NCBI RefSeq assembly: GCF_050157905.1 | Contig: NZ_JBKIWZ010000001.1 | Location: forward strand, 1,054,001-1,118,000 | Direction of reading: 5' to 3' | Length of the DNA: 64,000 nt | From: Pantoea sp050157905 | GTDB lineage: Bacteria > Pseudomonadota > Gammaproteobacteria > Enterobacterales > Enterobacteriaceae | In this document: one piece after another, positions 26,381 through 34,422 of the stretch | Position numbering within the stretch: position 1 is the stretch's first letter | Layout of the letters: each line of letters starts with the position of its first letter | The notes under the pieces: model-generated | Databases searched by the model: none | What the model was told of the DNA's origin: nothing | What the model saw: the letters and a program-made list of their open reading frames with translations, nothing else | Position numbers and translations under genes: made by a program

Positions 26381-26408
26381 AAAAAGGCCGCGCAAGCGGC
26401 CTTTTTTC
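26381..26408 (+). terminator. Terminator of pheST-ihfA
   Basis: AAAAAGGCCGC pairs with GCGGCCTTTTTT over GCAA, 14 bases after the ihfA stop. Confidence 0.92.
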
Positions 26409-26535
26409 ATCACTATACGTCATTGTCGTGCGGGGCCATTATCCCCTCTGTCCCAACACATCCCGATGCACCGACCTTTCTTTTTTCTGCAATCCCTCTA
26501 CAATCAAATCTCTGTTTTCTCAGCGTATACCGCCT

Positions 26536-27519
26536 ATGTCACTGCTCGACCAGCTTGCGCGTCAGGCCGATCGACGCGGCCAGAAATGGCTGATGGCGTT
26601 AGCTCTGACGCTCTCTGTACTTCTCTGCCTCAGCCTCTGCGCCGGAGACAGCTGGATTGCGCCCTCGCACTGGCTCACGGAAAGCAGCCGACTTTTTGTC
26701 TGGCAGCTGCGGCTGCCCCGCAGCCTGGCGGTCATACTGGTCGGAGCCTCGCTGGCCGTGTGTGGCGTCGTGATGCAGGCACTGTTTACTAATCCGCTGG
26801 CAGAGCCCGGCCTGCTTGGCGTCTCGAACGGTGCCGGCATCGGTCTGGTGCTTGGCGTGCTGCTGGGCAGTGGGTCACTGTGGAGCCTTGCGCTCGCCGC
26901 AATTGCCGGGGCGCTGGTTATTACGCTGATCCTGCTGCATTTCGCGCATCGTCAGCTCTCGACGACGCGGCTGTTACTGACCGGCGTGGCGCTCGGGATT
27001 ATCTGCAGCGCCATCATGACCTGGGCGGTTTACTTCAGCACCAGTCTCGATCTGCGTCAGCTGATGTACTGGATGATGGGGGGCTTCAGCGGGGTCGACT
27101 GGCGCTACGGCTGGATGATGCTGGCGCTGCTGCCGGTGATGCTGGCATTGAGTGCAACCGGGCAGATCCTTAACCTGCTGGCGCTGGGGGAGATTTCTGC
27201 TCGCCAGCTTGGGCTCTCTCTTTTCGGCTGGCGTAACCTGCTGGTGCTGGCGATGGGTTGGCTGACCGGGATCAGCGTAGCGACAGCGGGGGCCATTGGC
27301 TTTGTCGGGCTGGTAATCCCACATCTGCTGCGTCTTTGTGGCCTCAGCGATCACCGCTACCTGCTACCCGCGTCCGCACTGGCGGGTGCGGGTGTGCTGC
27401 TGGCCGCCGATATTGTGGCACGGCTGGCGCTGACCTCGGCGGAGCTGCCGATAGGCGTGGTAACCGCCACGCTGGGTGCGCCGCTGTTTATTTTTTTACT
27501 GGTGAAATCTTCACGCTAG
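26536..27519 (+). CDS. btuC: Vitamin B12 ABC transporter permease BtuC
   Basis: BtuC is the inner-membrane permease that, with BtuD and the binding protein BtuF, imports cobalamin from the periplasm. The 327-residue product has about ten hydrophobic helices of the FecCD type. The motif GAIGFVGLVIPHLLRLC is the cytoplasmic coupling loop that contacts BtuD. ATG 26536 matches the usual start; the frame is open to 26428. The btuC-btuE-btuD order is that of E. coli. No cobalamin riboswitch was seen upstream. Confidence 0.96.
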   Translation: MSLLDQLARQADRRGQKWLMALALTLSVLLCLSLCAGDSWIAPSHWLTESSRLFVWQLRLPRSLAVILVGASLAVCGVVMQALFTNPLAEPGLLGVSNGAGIGLVLGVLLGSGSLWSLALAAIAGALVITLILLHFAHRQLSTTRLLLTGVALGIICSAIMTWAVYFSTSLDLRQLMYWMMGGFSGVDWRYGWMMLALLPVMLALSATGQILNLLALGEISARQLGLSLFGWRNLLVLAMGWLTGISVATAGAIGFVGLVIPHLLRLCGLSDHRYLLPASALAGAGVLLAADIVARLALTSAELPIGVVTATLGAPLFIFLLVKSSR

Positions 27520-27569
27520 CTCCGGCTGGCGACCCGATATCTGCAACTGCATTCTTAACAGGAAAACCT

Positions 27570-28115
27570 ATGAACATTTATCAGACTGAACTGGTTACGA
27601 TTGATGGGGAAAAAACCACGCTGGCACAGTGGCAGGGCAAGGTGCTGCTGGTCGTCAACGTGGCGTCGAAATGTGGCCTGACGCCGCAGTATGACGAGCT
27701 GGAGAACCTGCAGAAGGCCTGGCAGGATCAGGGCTTCAGCGTGCTCGGCTTTCCCTGCAATCAGTTTCTCGGGCAGGAGCCTGGCAGCAGTGAGGAGATC
27801 AAAACGTTCTGCAGCACCACTTATGGGGTGACCTTCCCGCTGTTTGCCAAAACCGAGGTCAACGGTCCGGCGCGTCATCCGCTCTTTGCTCAGCTGATTG
27901 CCGCACGACCAGAGGCGGTGCGTCCGGAAGGCAGCGGCTTTTACGAGCGGATGGAGAGCAAAGGGCGCGCGCCAAAAGCGCCGGGCGACATTCTGTGGAA
28001 CTTCGAGAAGTTCCTGATTGGCCGGGACGGCAGCGTCATTCAGCGCTTTGCACCGGACATGACGCCGGAAGATCCGATCATTCTGGAAACCATTAAGCAG
28101 GCTCTGGCGAAGTAA
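27570..28115 (+). CDS. btuE: Thioredoxin/glutathione peroxidase BtuE
   Basis: BtuE is a glutathione peroxidase-family enzyme (181 aa) that reduces peroxides and is not needed for B12 import despite its name. The peroxidatic Cys35 is in NVASKCGLTPQY, a cysteine rather than selenocysteine. FPCNQFLGQEPGS and WNFEKFLI are the other family motifs. AGGAAAACCT precedes ATG 27570. The start of btuD follows its stop directly. Confidence 0.95.
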   Translation: MNIYQTELVTIDGEKTTLAQWQGKVLLVVNVASKCGLTPQYDELENLQKAWQDQGFSVLGFPCNQFLGQEPGSSEEIKTFCSTTYGVTFPLFAKTEVNGPARHPLFAQLIAARPEAVRPEGSGFYERMESKGRAPKAPGDILWNFEKFLIGRDGSVIQRFAPDMTPEDPIILETIKQALAK

Positions 28116-28865
28116 ATGCTGCTGCGCCTGCACCAGGCCGCCGTGCCCGGACGGCTGGAGTCACTGAGCGGTGAAATCGCCGCGGGCCAGCTGCTGCACG
28201 TCGCAGGCCCGAACGGTGCAGGCAAGAGCACACTGCTGAGCGTAATCGCGGGCCTGCAACCCGCCGCCGGGTCGGTCATGCTGGAGGATCGGCCGCTGGC
28301 GGAGTGGCTGGGCGCGGCGCTGGCCAGGGTTCGTGGCTGGCTGCCCCAGCAGCAGGTTCCACTGAGTCCGATGCCGGTCTGGCACTATCTGCGTCTGCAT
28401 CTCAAGCAGACCGGCCCGCAGGCCGACGCCCGGCTCGGCACGCTCCTGCAACGGCTTCAGCTTGAGGATAAACTTTCCCGTTCCCTGACGCGGCTCTCCG
28501 GCGGTGAATGGCAGCGCGTCAGGCTGGCGGCAGTCTGCCTGCAGATAGATCCCCGCATCAATCCGCAGGGCCGGTTGTTGATACTTGATGAGCCGATGAC
28601 CGCGCTGGATATCGGCCAGCAGAAAACGGTCGACGATCTGATCGCGGAACTGTGCGCGGCGGGCATCAGCGTGGTAGCCAGCAGCCACGATCTCAACCAC
28701 AGCCTGCAGCGGGCCAACCGGGTCTGGCTGATGGATCGCGGGCGGCTGATTGCACAGGGCGAACCGGCAGCCGTTCTGACGCCCCAGCGCCTGACACCGC
28801 TCTATCAGATCGCCTTTCGTCAACTTAAACTGGAAGGGCGAACGTTGCTGACCGTCCTGCCCTGA
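28116..28865 (+). CDS. btuD: Vitamin B12 ABC transporter ATPase BtuD
   Basis: BtuD is the ATP-hydrolysing subunit of the BtuCD importer, 249 aa. Walker A GPNGAGKST is at residues 31-39, the signature LSGGEWQR at about 127-134, Walker B LLILDEP at about 154-160, and a switch histidine in SSHDLNHS. The ATG directly follows the btuE stop, so translation is likely coupled. Confidence 0.97.
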   Translation: MLLRLHQAAVPGRLESLSGEIAAGQLLHVAGPNGAGKSTLLSVIAGLQPAAGSVMLEDRPLAEWLGAALARVRGWLPQQQVPLSPMPVWHYLRLHLKQTGPQADARLGTLLQRLQLEDKLSRSLTRLSGGEWQRVRLAAVCLQIDPRINPQGRLLILDEPMTALDIGQQKTVDDLIAELCAAGISVVASSHDLNHSLQRANRVWLMDRGRLIAQGEPAAVLTPQRLTPLYQIAFRQLKLEGRTLLTVLP

Positions 28866-28933
28866 CACTTGCTACACCGCCGCCTTTACCGCTACATTAA
28901 GCCGGTTGCAATTACTGATAAGGACATTTGGCG

Positions 28934-29392
28934 ATGCGCCTGGGTTTGCTGATTATAGTATTGCTGCTGACGGGATGCAGTCATCACGCTCCGCCAGTGA
29001 ATGGCCGTCTTTCCGATTCCATCACCGTGATTGCAGAACTGAACGATCAGCTCGGTAACTGGCACGGTACTCCATACCGTTATGGCGGCATGAGCCGCAG
29101 GGGAATCGACTGCTCCGGATTTGTCTATCTGACATTCCGCGATAAGTTTGCGCTGCAACTGCCGCGCACGACATCTGCGCAAAGTGATATTGGTACCCGC
29201 ATCAGTAAAGATGAGCTGCTGCCTGGCGATCTGGTATTCTTTAAAACCGGTCGCGGTGAGAATGGCCTGCATGTCGGTATCTATGACAGCGATAATGCGT
29301 TTATCCACGCGTCAACCAGTCAGGGTGTGATTCGATCCTCGCTGGACAATGTTTACTGGCGAAAAGTGTTCTGGCAGGCGCGACGCATATAA
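28934..29392 (+). CDS. nlpC: Lipoprotein NlpC, NlpC/P60 family
   Basis: NlpC is a predicted outer- or inner-membrane lipoprotein with a cysteine peptidase fold that in related proteins cuts cell-wall peptides. The 152-residue product has a signal peptide with lipobox LLTGC (Cys15). The catalytic set is Cys60 (GIDCSGF), His113 (GLHVGIY) and His125 (AFIHAS). ATG 28934 is preferred over the in-frame TTG at 28928. The order btuD-nlpC-ydiV-selO is as in E. coli. Confidence 0.94.
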   Translation: MRLGLLIIVLLLTGCSHHAPPVNGRLSDSITVIAELNDQLGNWHGTPYRYGGMSRRGIDCSGFVYLTFRDKFALQLPRTTSAQSDIGTRISKDELLPGDLVFFKTGRGENGLHVGIYDSDNAFIHASTSQGVIRSSLDNVYWRKVFWQARRI

Positions 29393-29686
29393 ACCCGCAC
29401 TGCTGAATCAGACTTAAGTCCAATTTTAAATAGAGTTAAAACAGGCGTTAAAAGTTTTATTTTAAATGACAGTTATTGCGTCTGGGTTTTATTAGGCATA
29501 ACAGACGCGGCGTTAATTCCATTAATAAGTAGACTTTTATCATCAATATTTGGCTTAAGCGTTACAGCAGGCCGTCAAACGGCAATGGAAGGCTAAAGAA
29601 GTTCGTCTCTTCAAGGATTTGGCACTATTGCCTGCAACTGACCATTACTATACGATATCTCCATCGCCGCATATTCTGGCATTAAA
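29393..29686. other. AT-rich nlpC-ydiV intergenic region
   Basis: This gap of 294 bases is distinctly AT-rich compared with both neighbours, with several TTTTA/TAAAA runs around 29420-29560. It should contain the ydiV promoter. No gene, clear terminator or named operator was identified. Confidence 0.5.
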
Positions 29687-30433
29687 ATGAAAATTCATCT
29701 CTCGGCCGACTATCAGTCGGAAATCTGGTTCTATCCTGTCTGTGATGTTGACGGACGGTTAACCGCTGTCGAGCTGGTTACGCAGTTTGTGCATGAGAGT
29801 GCACCTATTACTCTTCCGCAGGAGCTGCTGCTGCCGCAGCTCGATGAGTCGCAACAGCTGCGCCTGCTACAAAGTCAGATCGGCATGCTGGAACAGTATC
29901 GTGGATTATTCGAAGCACATTCGGTTTCCGCATTAATACGCATTGATGAAAACCTGGCCCGGACGCTGCTGGCCAGCGAGCTGGTGATGCGCAAATTAAA
30001 ACAGCTGCCATTCATTCTGCTGAATATTACTGAAGCGTTTCCGCAACTCAGATTCGGAAAAAATAATGCATTGCTGGCGAGCCTGCAGACTGAGTTTAAT
30101 TTAGCACTTTCTCATTTCGGTGCTGGCAAAAGTCCGTCAAATGCGGTCTATGATAATTTATTCAGCTGCATCAGCCTGGATAAGGACTTTATTCATTCGC
30201 TGGCCAAACGTGCCTCCTTTGTGCCGTTTATTCAGAGCATTATCGATAATTTCCGTGCGCACTGCGATCAGCTGATTATTTGTGGCGTTGACGACGAGGT
30301 ACTGCTGGATAAAGTCAGCCAGCTGAATGGCGCCGTTTTCCAGGGCGCACTCTTTCCGGTCGTCAAATCGGATGCGCTGCGTTCGCTGCTCTGCGCCAGC
30401 AATCAGCAGCCTTCTTCCCGACATCCTGGCTGA
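29687..30433 (+). CDS. ydiV: Anti-FlhDC factor YdiV (degenerate EAL-domain protein)
   Basis: In E. coli and Salmonella, YdiV (RflP) binds the flagellar master regulator FlhD4C2, blocks its action and promotes its degradation when nutrients are poor. The 248-residue product is a single EAL-like domain in which the catalytic Glu-Ala-Leu is replaced (ELVTQF near residue 29). Most metal ligands of active cyclic-di-GMP phosphodiesterases also appear absent. It is therefore probably a protein-binding factor rather than an enzyme. Base composition is lower in GC than in neighbours. Confidence 0.82.
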   Translation: MKIHLSADYQSEIWFYPVCDVDGRLTAVELVTQFVHESAPITLPQELLLPQLDESQQLRLLQSQIGMLEQYRGLFEAHSVSALIRIDENLARTLLASELVMRKLKQLPFILLNITEAFPQLRFGKNNALLASLQTEFNLALSHFGAGKSPSNAVYDNLFSCISLDKDFIHSLAKRASFVPFIQSIIDNFRAHCDQLIICGVDDEVLLDKVSQLNGAVFQGALFPVVKSDALRSLLCASNQQPSSRHPG

Positions 30434-30512
30434 CAGATCCTGTTAATCCCGGCTATCGGCGTTACACTAAGGGACTAACCTGAGTAACGCTGAGCATCGC
30501 ATGGGAGAAACA

Positions 30513-31964
30513 ATGTCCTCACGCAAGGTCACCTTTGATAACACCTGGTTCCGTGAGCTTGCCGGGAATTACACCGCACTTAACCCCACGCCGCTGGCAG
30601 GTGGACGCCTGCTTTATCACAATGCGCCGCTTGCGGCTGAGATGGGCCTGGACAGCACACTGTTCGGCGGCCAGGGCCACGACGTCTGGCATGGCGCGGC
30701 TCTGCTGCCGGGCATGCAGCCGCTGGCGCAGGTTTACAGCGGCCATCAGTTTGGCGTCTGGGCAGGGCAGCTGGGCGACGGGCGCGGCATCCTGCTGGGC
30801 GAGCAGCGTCTCGAAGATGGCAGCAAACTGGACTGGCATCTCAAAGGCGCGGGCCTGACGCCTTACTCCCGCATGGGCGACGGCCGGGCGGTCATCCGCT
30901 CCAGCGTACGCGAGTTTCTGGCGTCGGAAGCGCTGCATCACCTGGGCATTCCGACCACCCGCGCGCTCACGCTGTCCATTGGTGACGAGCCGGTCTACCG
31001 CGAAGCCCCCGAACGCGGGGCGATGCTGATGCGCATCTCGCCGAGCCATCTGCGGTTCGGCCATTTCGAACACGTCTTTTACGGTCAGCAGCAGGAGAAA
31101 GTGCAGCAGCTGGCTGACTATGCTATTCGCCACCACTGGCCGCATCTGACAGAGGAAGCCGATCGCTATCAGCAGTGGTTTACCGACATTGTGCTGCGCA
31201 CGGCGCGGCTGATTGCGCTATGGCAGAGCGTCGGTTTCGCGCATGGGGTGATGAACACCGATAATATGTCTATCCTCGGCCTGACCATCGACTATGGTCC
31301 CTTTGGTTTTCTGGATGACTATCAGCCCGACTTTATCTGCAACCACAGCGACTATCAGGGCCGCTACAGTTTTGAAAATCAGCCGATGATCGGCCTGTGG
31401 AATCTCAACCGTCTCGCGCATGCGTTGTCGGGTCTGCTGACTACCGAGCAGCTGCGGGCGGCACTGAGCGCCTATGAACCGGAGCTGATGCGGGTCTGGG
31501 GCGAACGGATGCGGGCGAAGCTCGGCTTACTGACGCCACAGAGCAATGACAATCAGATTCTGACCGATCTGCTGGCGTTGATGACCCGGGAGCACAGCGA
31601 TTACACGCTGACGTTCAGGCTACTGAGCGAGACGCAGCAGGCAGAAAGCCGCTCACCGCTGCGGGATGAGTTTATCGATCGTGAGGCGTTTGACCGCTGG
31701 TATGAGGGATATCGCCGCCGTCTGCTGGACGAGCAGATCAGCGATGCGGAACGGCAGGCCGTGATGAAAGCCGCGAACCCGGCGGTGATTCTGCGCAATT
31801 ATCTGGCACAGCAGGCGATTGAAGAGGCCGAGCGGGGTGAGCAGGGGGCACTGGCACGGCTGCACCAGGCGCTGCAGGACCCCTTCAGCGATCTGGCGGC
31901 CACTGAGTATCGTCAGCGGCCGCCCGAATGGGGCAAAACCTTAGAGGTGAGCTGCTCCAGCTGA
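30513..31964 (+). CDS. selO: Protein adenylyltransferase SelO (YdiU)
   Basis: SelO is a pseudokinase-fold enzyme that transfers AMP from ATP to Ser/Thr/Tyr of proteins involved in redox balance. The core motifs are GQLGDGRGILLGEQ and KGAGLTPYSRMGDGRAVIRSS. The catalytic segment is FAHGVMNTDNMSILGLTIDYGPFGFLD. The protein ends VSCSS; the C-terminal cysteine aligns with the selenocysteine of animal SelO and can form a regulatory disulfide. ATG 30513 with upstream GGGAGAA is preferred to ATG 30501. The product is 483 aa. Confidence 0.95.
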   Translation: MSSRKVTFDNTWFRELAGNYTALNPTPLAGGRLLYHNAPLAAEMGLDSTLFGGQGHDVWHGAALLPGMQPLAQVYSGHQFGVWAGQLGDGRGILLGEQRLEDGSKLDWHLKGAGLTPYSRMGDGRAVIRSSVREFLASEALHHLGIPTTRALTLSIGDEPVYREAPERGAMLMRISPSHLRFGHFEHVFYGQQQEKVQQLADYAIRHHWPHLTEEADRYQQWFTDIVLRTARLIALWQSVGFAHGVMNTDNMSILGLTIDYGPFGFLDDYQPDFICNHSDYQGRYSFENQPMIGLWNLNRLAHALSGLLTTEQLRAALSAYEPELMRVWGERMRAKLGLLTPQSNDNQILTDLLALMTREHSDYTLTFRLLSETQQAESRSPLRDEFIDREAFDRWYEGYRRRLLDEQISDAERQAVMKAANPAVILRNYLAQQAIEEAERGEQGALARLHQALQDPFSDLAATEYRQRPPEWGKTLEVSCSS

Positions 31965-31971
31965 TAATGCG

Positions 31972-33018
31972 TCAGAGACGATGAGAAACCGCCCCGGCCA
32001 GCAGCGCGAGCACGCTTTCGCTCTCCTGCCAGCCGAGGCAGGGATCGGTGATCGACTGGCCATACACCAGCGGCTGGCCGCTGACCACTTGCTGATTACC
32101 CTCCTGCAGGAAGCTTTCAATCATTACGCCCGCTACGGCGCGCGAGCCTGATCTGATCTGCTCTGCGACATCGGCCGCGACATCCATCTGGCGACGATGC
32201 TGTTTCAGGCAGTTGCCGTGGCTGAAGTCGATCACCAGCTGTGGTGGCAGGTTAAAGGCCGACAGGCTCTCCACCGCCGCCGCCACGTCGCTGGCGTGAT
32301 AGTTGGGCTGTTTGCCGCCGCGCAGGATAACGTGACCATGGGGATTACCGCTGGTCTGATAGATCGTCATCTGACCCCGCTTATCGGGCGAAAGAAACAT
32401 GTGGCTGGCGCGCGCGGCGCGAATGGCATCCACGGCAATGCGAACATTGCCATCGGTGCCATTTTTAAAACCGACCGGGCAGGAGAGCGCCGATGCCATT
32501 TCACGGTGGATCTGGCTTTCCGTGGTGCGTGCGCCAATGGCGCCCCAGCTAATCAGATCCGCAATAAACTGGCCGATCACCATATCCAGGAATTCGGTGG
32601 CGGTGGGCAGGCCCAGCGCGTTGATGTCTATCAATAGCTTGCGGGCAATGCCGATGCCCCGGTTCACATCATAACTGCCATCCAGGTCCGGATCGGAAAT
32701 CAGACCTTTCCAGCCGACCACGGTGCGTGGCTTCTCAAAGTAAGCGCGCATCACAATCTCCAGCCGATCCGCATAGCGGTCACGCAGGACGTTCAGGCGC
32801 TCAGCGTATTCCAGTGCCGCTTTCGGATCGTGCAGCGAGCAGGGGCCAATGACCACCAGCAAGCGGGGATCTTCACCGGTCAGAATGCGTGCAATACGGC
32901 CGCGGGCCGCCGTAACATTGTCAGCAATGGCGGCGGAGACGGGGTGCGCGTCTGCCAGGCTGGCAGGCGTAATCAGGCTATCAATGCGTGCGGTACGCAA
33001 TTCATCGGTTTTATTCAT
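31972..33018 (-). CDS. aroH: Trp-sensitive DAHP synthase AroH
   Basis: AroH condenses phosphoenolpyruvate and erythrose-4-phosphate to DAHP, the entry step of aromatic amino acid synthesis. The 348-residue protein follows the AroH type (MNKTDELRTARIDSLITPASL) rather than AroF or AroG. The motifs IGPCSLHD, the PEP-site KPRTVVGWKGL, and the metal-ligand segments HRRQ and DPCLGW are present. A TrpR operator would be expected upstream, but I could not identify one with confidence. It converges with selO. The small hemP-like ydiE found next to aroH in E. coli is absent. Confidence 0.95.
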   Translation of the reverse strand: MNKTDELRTARIDSLITPASLADAHPVSAAIADNVTAARGRIARILTGEDPRLLVVIGPCSLHDPKAALEYAERLNVLRDRYADRLEIVMRAYFEKPRTVVGWKGLISDPDLDGSYDVNRGIGIARKLLIDINALGLPTATEFLDMVIGQFIADLISWGAIGARTTESQIHREMASALSCPVGFKNGTDGNVRIAVDAIRAARASHMFLSPDKRGQMTIYQTSGNPHGHVILRGGKQPNYHASDVAAAVESLSAFNLPPQLVIDFSHGNCLKQHRRQMDVAADVAEQIRSGSRAVAGVMIESFLQEGNQQVVSGQPLVYGQSITDPCLGWQESESVLALLAGAVSHRL

Positions 33019-33170
33019 GAGTGTCTCAGAAACAGTTCTTCGCAGCGGTGAAATACCGGGAAGTGATGAGAGTCACAATAAACCATCAGCCTGCGAATTC
33101 AACCCGGGAATGCATAATCAAATCAAAACCTGCGGCCACGCCACATTACCGGGCCTGCTTCTTTAGACCG

Positions 33171-34004
33171 TTAATACATGCGGCGGGTCAGACCCATGAT
33201 ATCGAGAATTTTGGTGGCAATCTCCTCCACCGAGTAGTTGGTGCTGTTGAGGTAGCGGATCTGATGGGTGCGGAACAGCGCTTCGACTTCACCCACTTCC
33301 AGCCGGCACTGGCGCATTGAGGCGTAACGGGTATTTTCCGCTCGCTCCTGACGTATCGCCGCCAGCCGTTCCGGATCGATAGTCAGTCCGAAAAGTTTGT
33401 TCTGATGGGCGCGCAGCGCAGGCGGCAGCTTCAGGTTATCCATATCGTCGGCAATAAAAGGGTAGTTGGCGGCGCGGATACCGAACTGCATCGCCAGATA
33501 GAGGCTGGTGGGGGTTTTGCCGCAGCGTGAAACGCCCAGCAAAATTACCTGTGCATCCTCCAGGCCGCGCAGCGAGATGCCATCATCGTGGGCCAGGGCA
33601 TAGTCAATTGCCGCAATACGGGCATCATATTTCCCCAGATTACTGGCATCCAGCCCGTGGGTACGGTGTGCCACCGGCGCGGGGGATAAGCCCAGCTCCT
33701 GCTGCAGCGGGGCGACCAGCGCCTGCACAATGTCCTGACAAAAGCCTTCACTCTGAACAATGATGTCGCGCACTTCCGGTGTCACGATGGAGAAAAACAC
33801 CAGCGGGCGGACACCGCTCTGCTGATAAAGCGCATTAATCTGCGCTTTTACCGCCAGCGCCCGCTGGACATTCTCAACAAACGGCAGCGTCAGGCTGGTG
33901 ATGTTAACCGGAAACTGCGACAGCACGGCGTGGCCCAATACTTCCGCCGTTATGGCGGTGCCATCAGAGATATAAAAAACGCTTCTGTCAGTTGTCATAA
34001 TCAT
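33171..34004 (-). CDS. ppsR: PEP synthetase regulatory protein PpsR
   Basis: PpsR is a bifunctional kinase/phosphorylase that uses ADP to phosphorylate and inactivate PEP synthase, and reactivates it with phosphate. The 277-residue length matches E. coli PpsR. The nucleotide-binding loop GVSRCGKTPTS lies near residue 151, and the C-terminus TKILDIMGLTRRMY is typical. The start at 34004 gives the E. coli length; the frame is open to 34058 and ATG 33998 is also possible. It is divergent from its target ppsA. Confidence 0.95.
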   Translation of the reverse strand: MIMTTDRSVFYISDGTAITAEVLGHAVLSQFPVNITSLTLPFVENVQRALAVKAQINALYQQSGVRPLVFFSIVTPEVRDIIVQSEGFCQDIVQALVAPLQQELGLSPAPVAHRTHGLDASNLGKYDARIAAIDYALAHDDGISLRGLEDAQVILLGVSRCGKTPTSLYLAMQFGIRAANYPFIADDMDNLKLPPALRAHQNKLFGLTIDPERLAAIRQERAENTRYASMRQCRLEVGEVEALFRTHQIRYLNSTNYSVEEIATKILDIMGLTRRMY

Positions 34005-34179
34005 CTGCTCTGAATACGAATGAGCCATCAGCATGAGCCATGCCAGGAAATAAATCATCCCGGATGTTTATTTCTGTAAGGCTAATCGGAATTTCCGGAC
34101 TAATGATCTCTTTGCCGCCGAGGAGGTCTCACCCGCCCGCCGCCGGTTTTGTCTTTTATCAGCTGGAAAGACCCACGCC

Positions 34180-34195
34180 TTTGTTGCGCAACAAA
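34180..34195. promoter_or_regulatory. 16-bp perfect palindrome (TTGCGCAA core) in ppsR-ppsA region
   Basis: TTTGTTGCGCAACAAA is a perfect palindrome in the 418-base divergent region between ppsR and ppsA. I do not recognise the binding protein. A second copy of the core lies 82 bases further on, and the same core appears twice upstream of pykF. Confidence 0.55.
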
Positions 34196-34264
34196 ACAGA
34201 GGGTGAAGGGAACCATGAAAACACGATATCCTTAATTTTCAGTGCATTAGAAAAAACCGGCGAT

Positions 34265-34274
34265 GTTGCGCAAC
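34265..34274. promoter_or_regulatory. Second TTGCGCAA palindrome upstream of ppsA
   Basis: GTTGCGCAAC is a perfect 10-bp palindrome sharing the 8-base core with the site at 34180-34195. It lies about 50 bases from the Cra-like site in front of ppsA. Confidence 0.5.
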
Positions 34275-34321
34275 GGCAAATTAAAACGCTTAGAATTCTG
34301 AAACTGCAGCTGAAATTCTGC

Positions 34322-34333
34322 TTTAACGATTCA
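34322..34333 (-). promoter_or_regulatory. Cra (FruR) site upstream of ppsA
   Basis: On the minus strand the bases TGAATCGTTAAA fit the Cra consensus TGAAWCSNTHHW at every position. Cra activates ppsA in E. coli during growth on gluconeogenic carbon sources. The site is about 90 bases upstream of the ppsA start. Confidence 0.7.
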
Positions 34334-34422
34334 ACAGATCGTTATCGCGGGGGCAATATGCCAGGCTGAAAACCGATTACTCCCTGTCTCACTTCATCAA
34401 TAACTGATAAAGGATAAGATCA

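Noticed and set aside
26409..26535. Possible cobalamin riboswitch before btuC
   Set aside because: The gap is only about 130 bases, with no B12-box-like sequence; the known riboswitch is at btuB.
33019..33170. Possible ydiE/hemP gene or TrpR operator between aroH and ppsR
   Set aside because: No frame resembles the small HemP protein, and no sequence close to the TrpR palindrome was seen.
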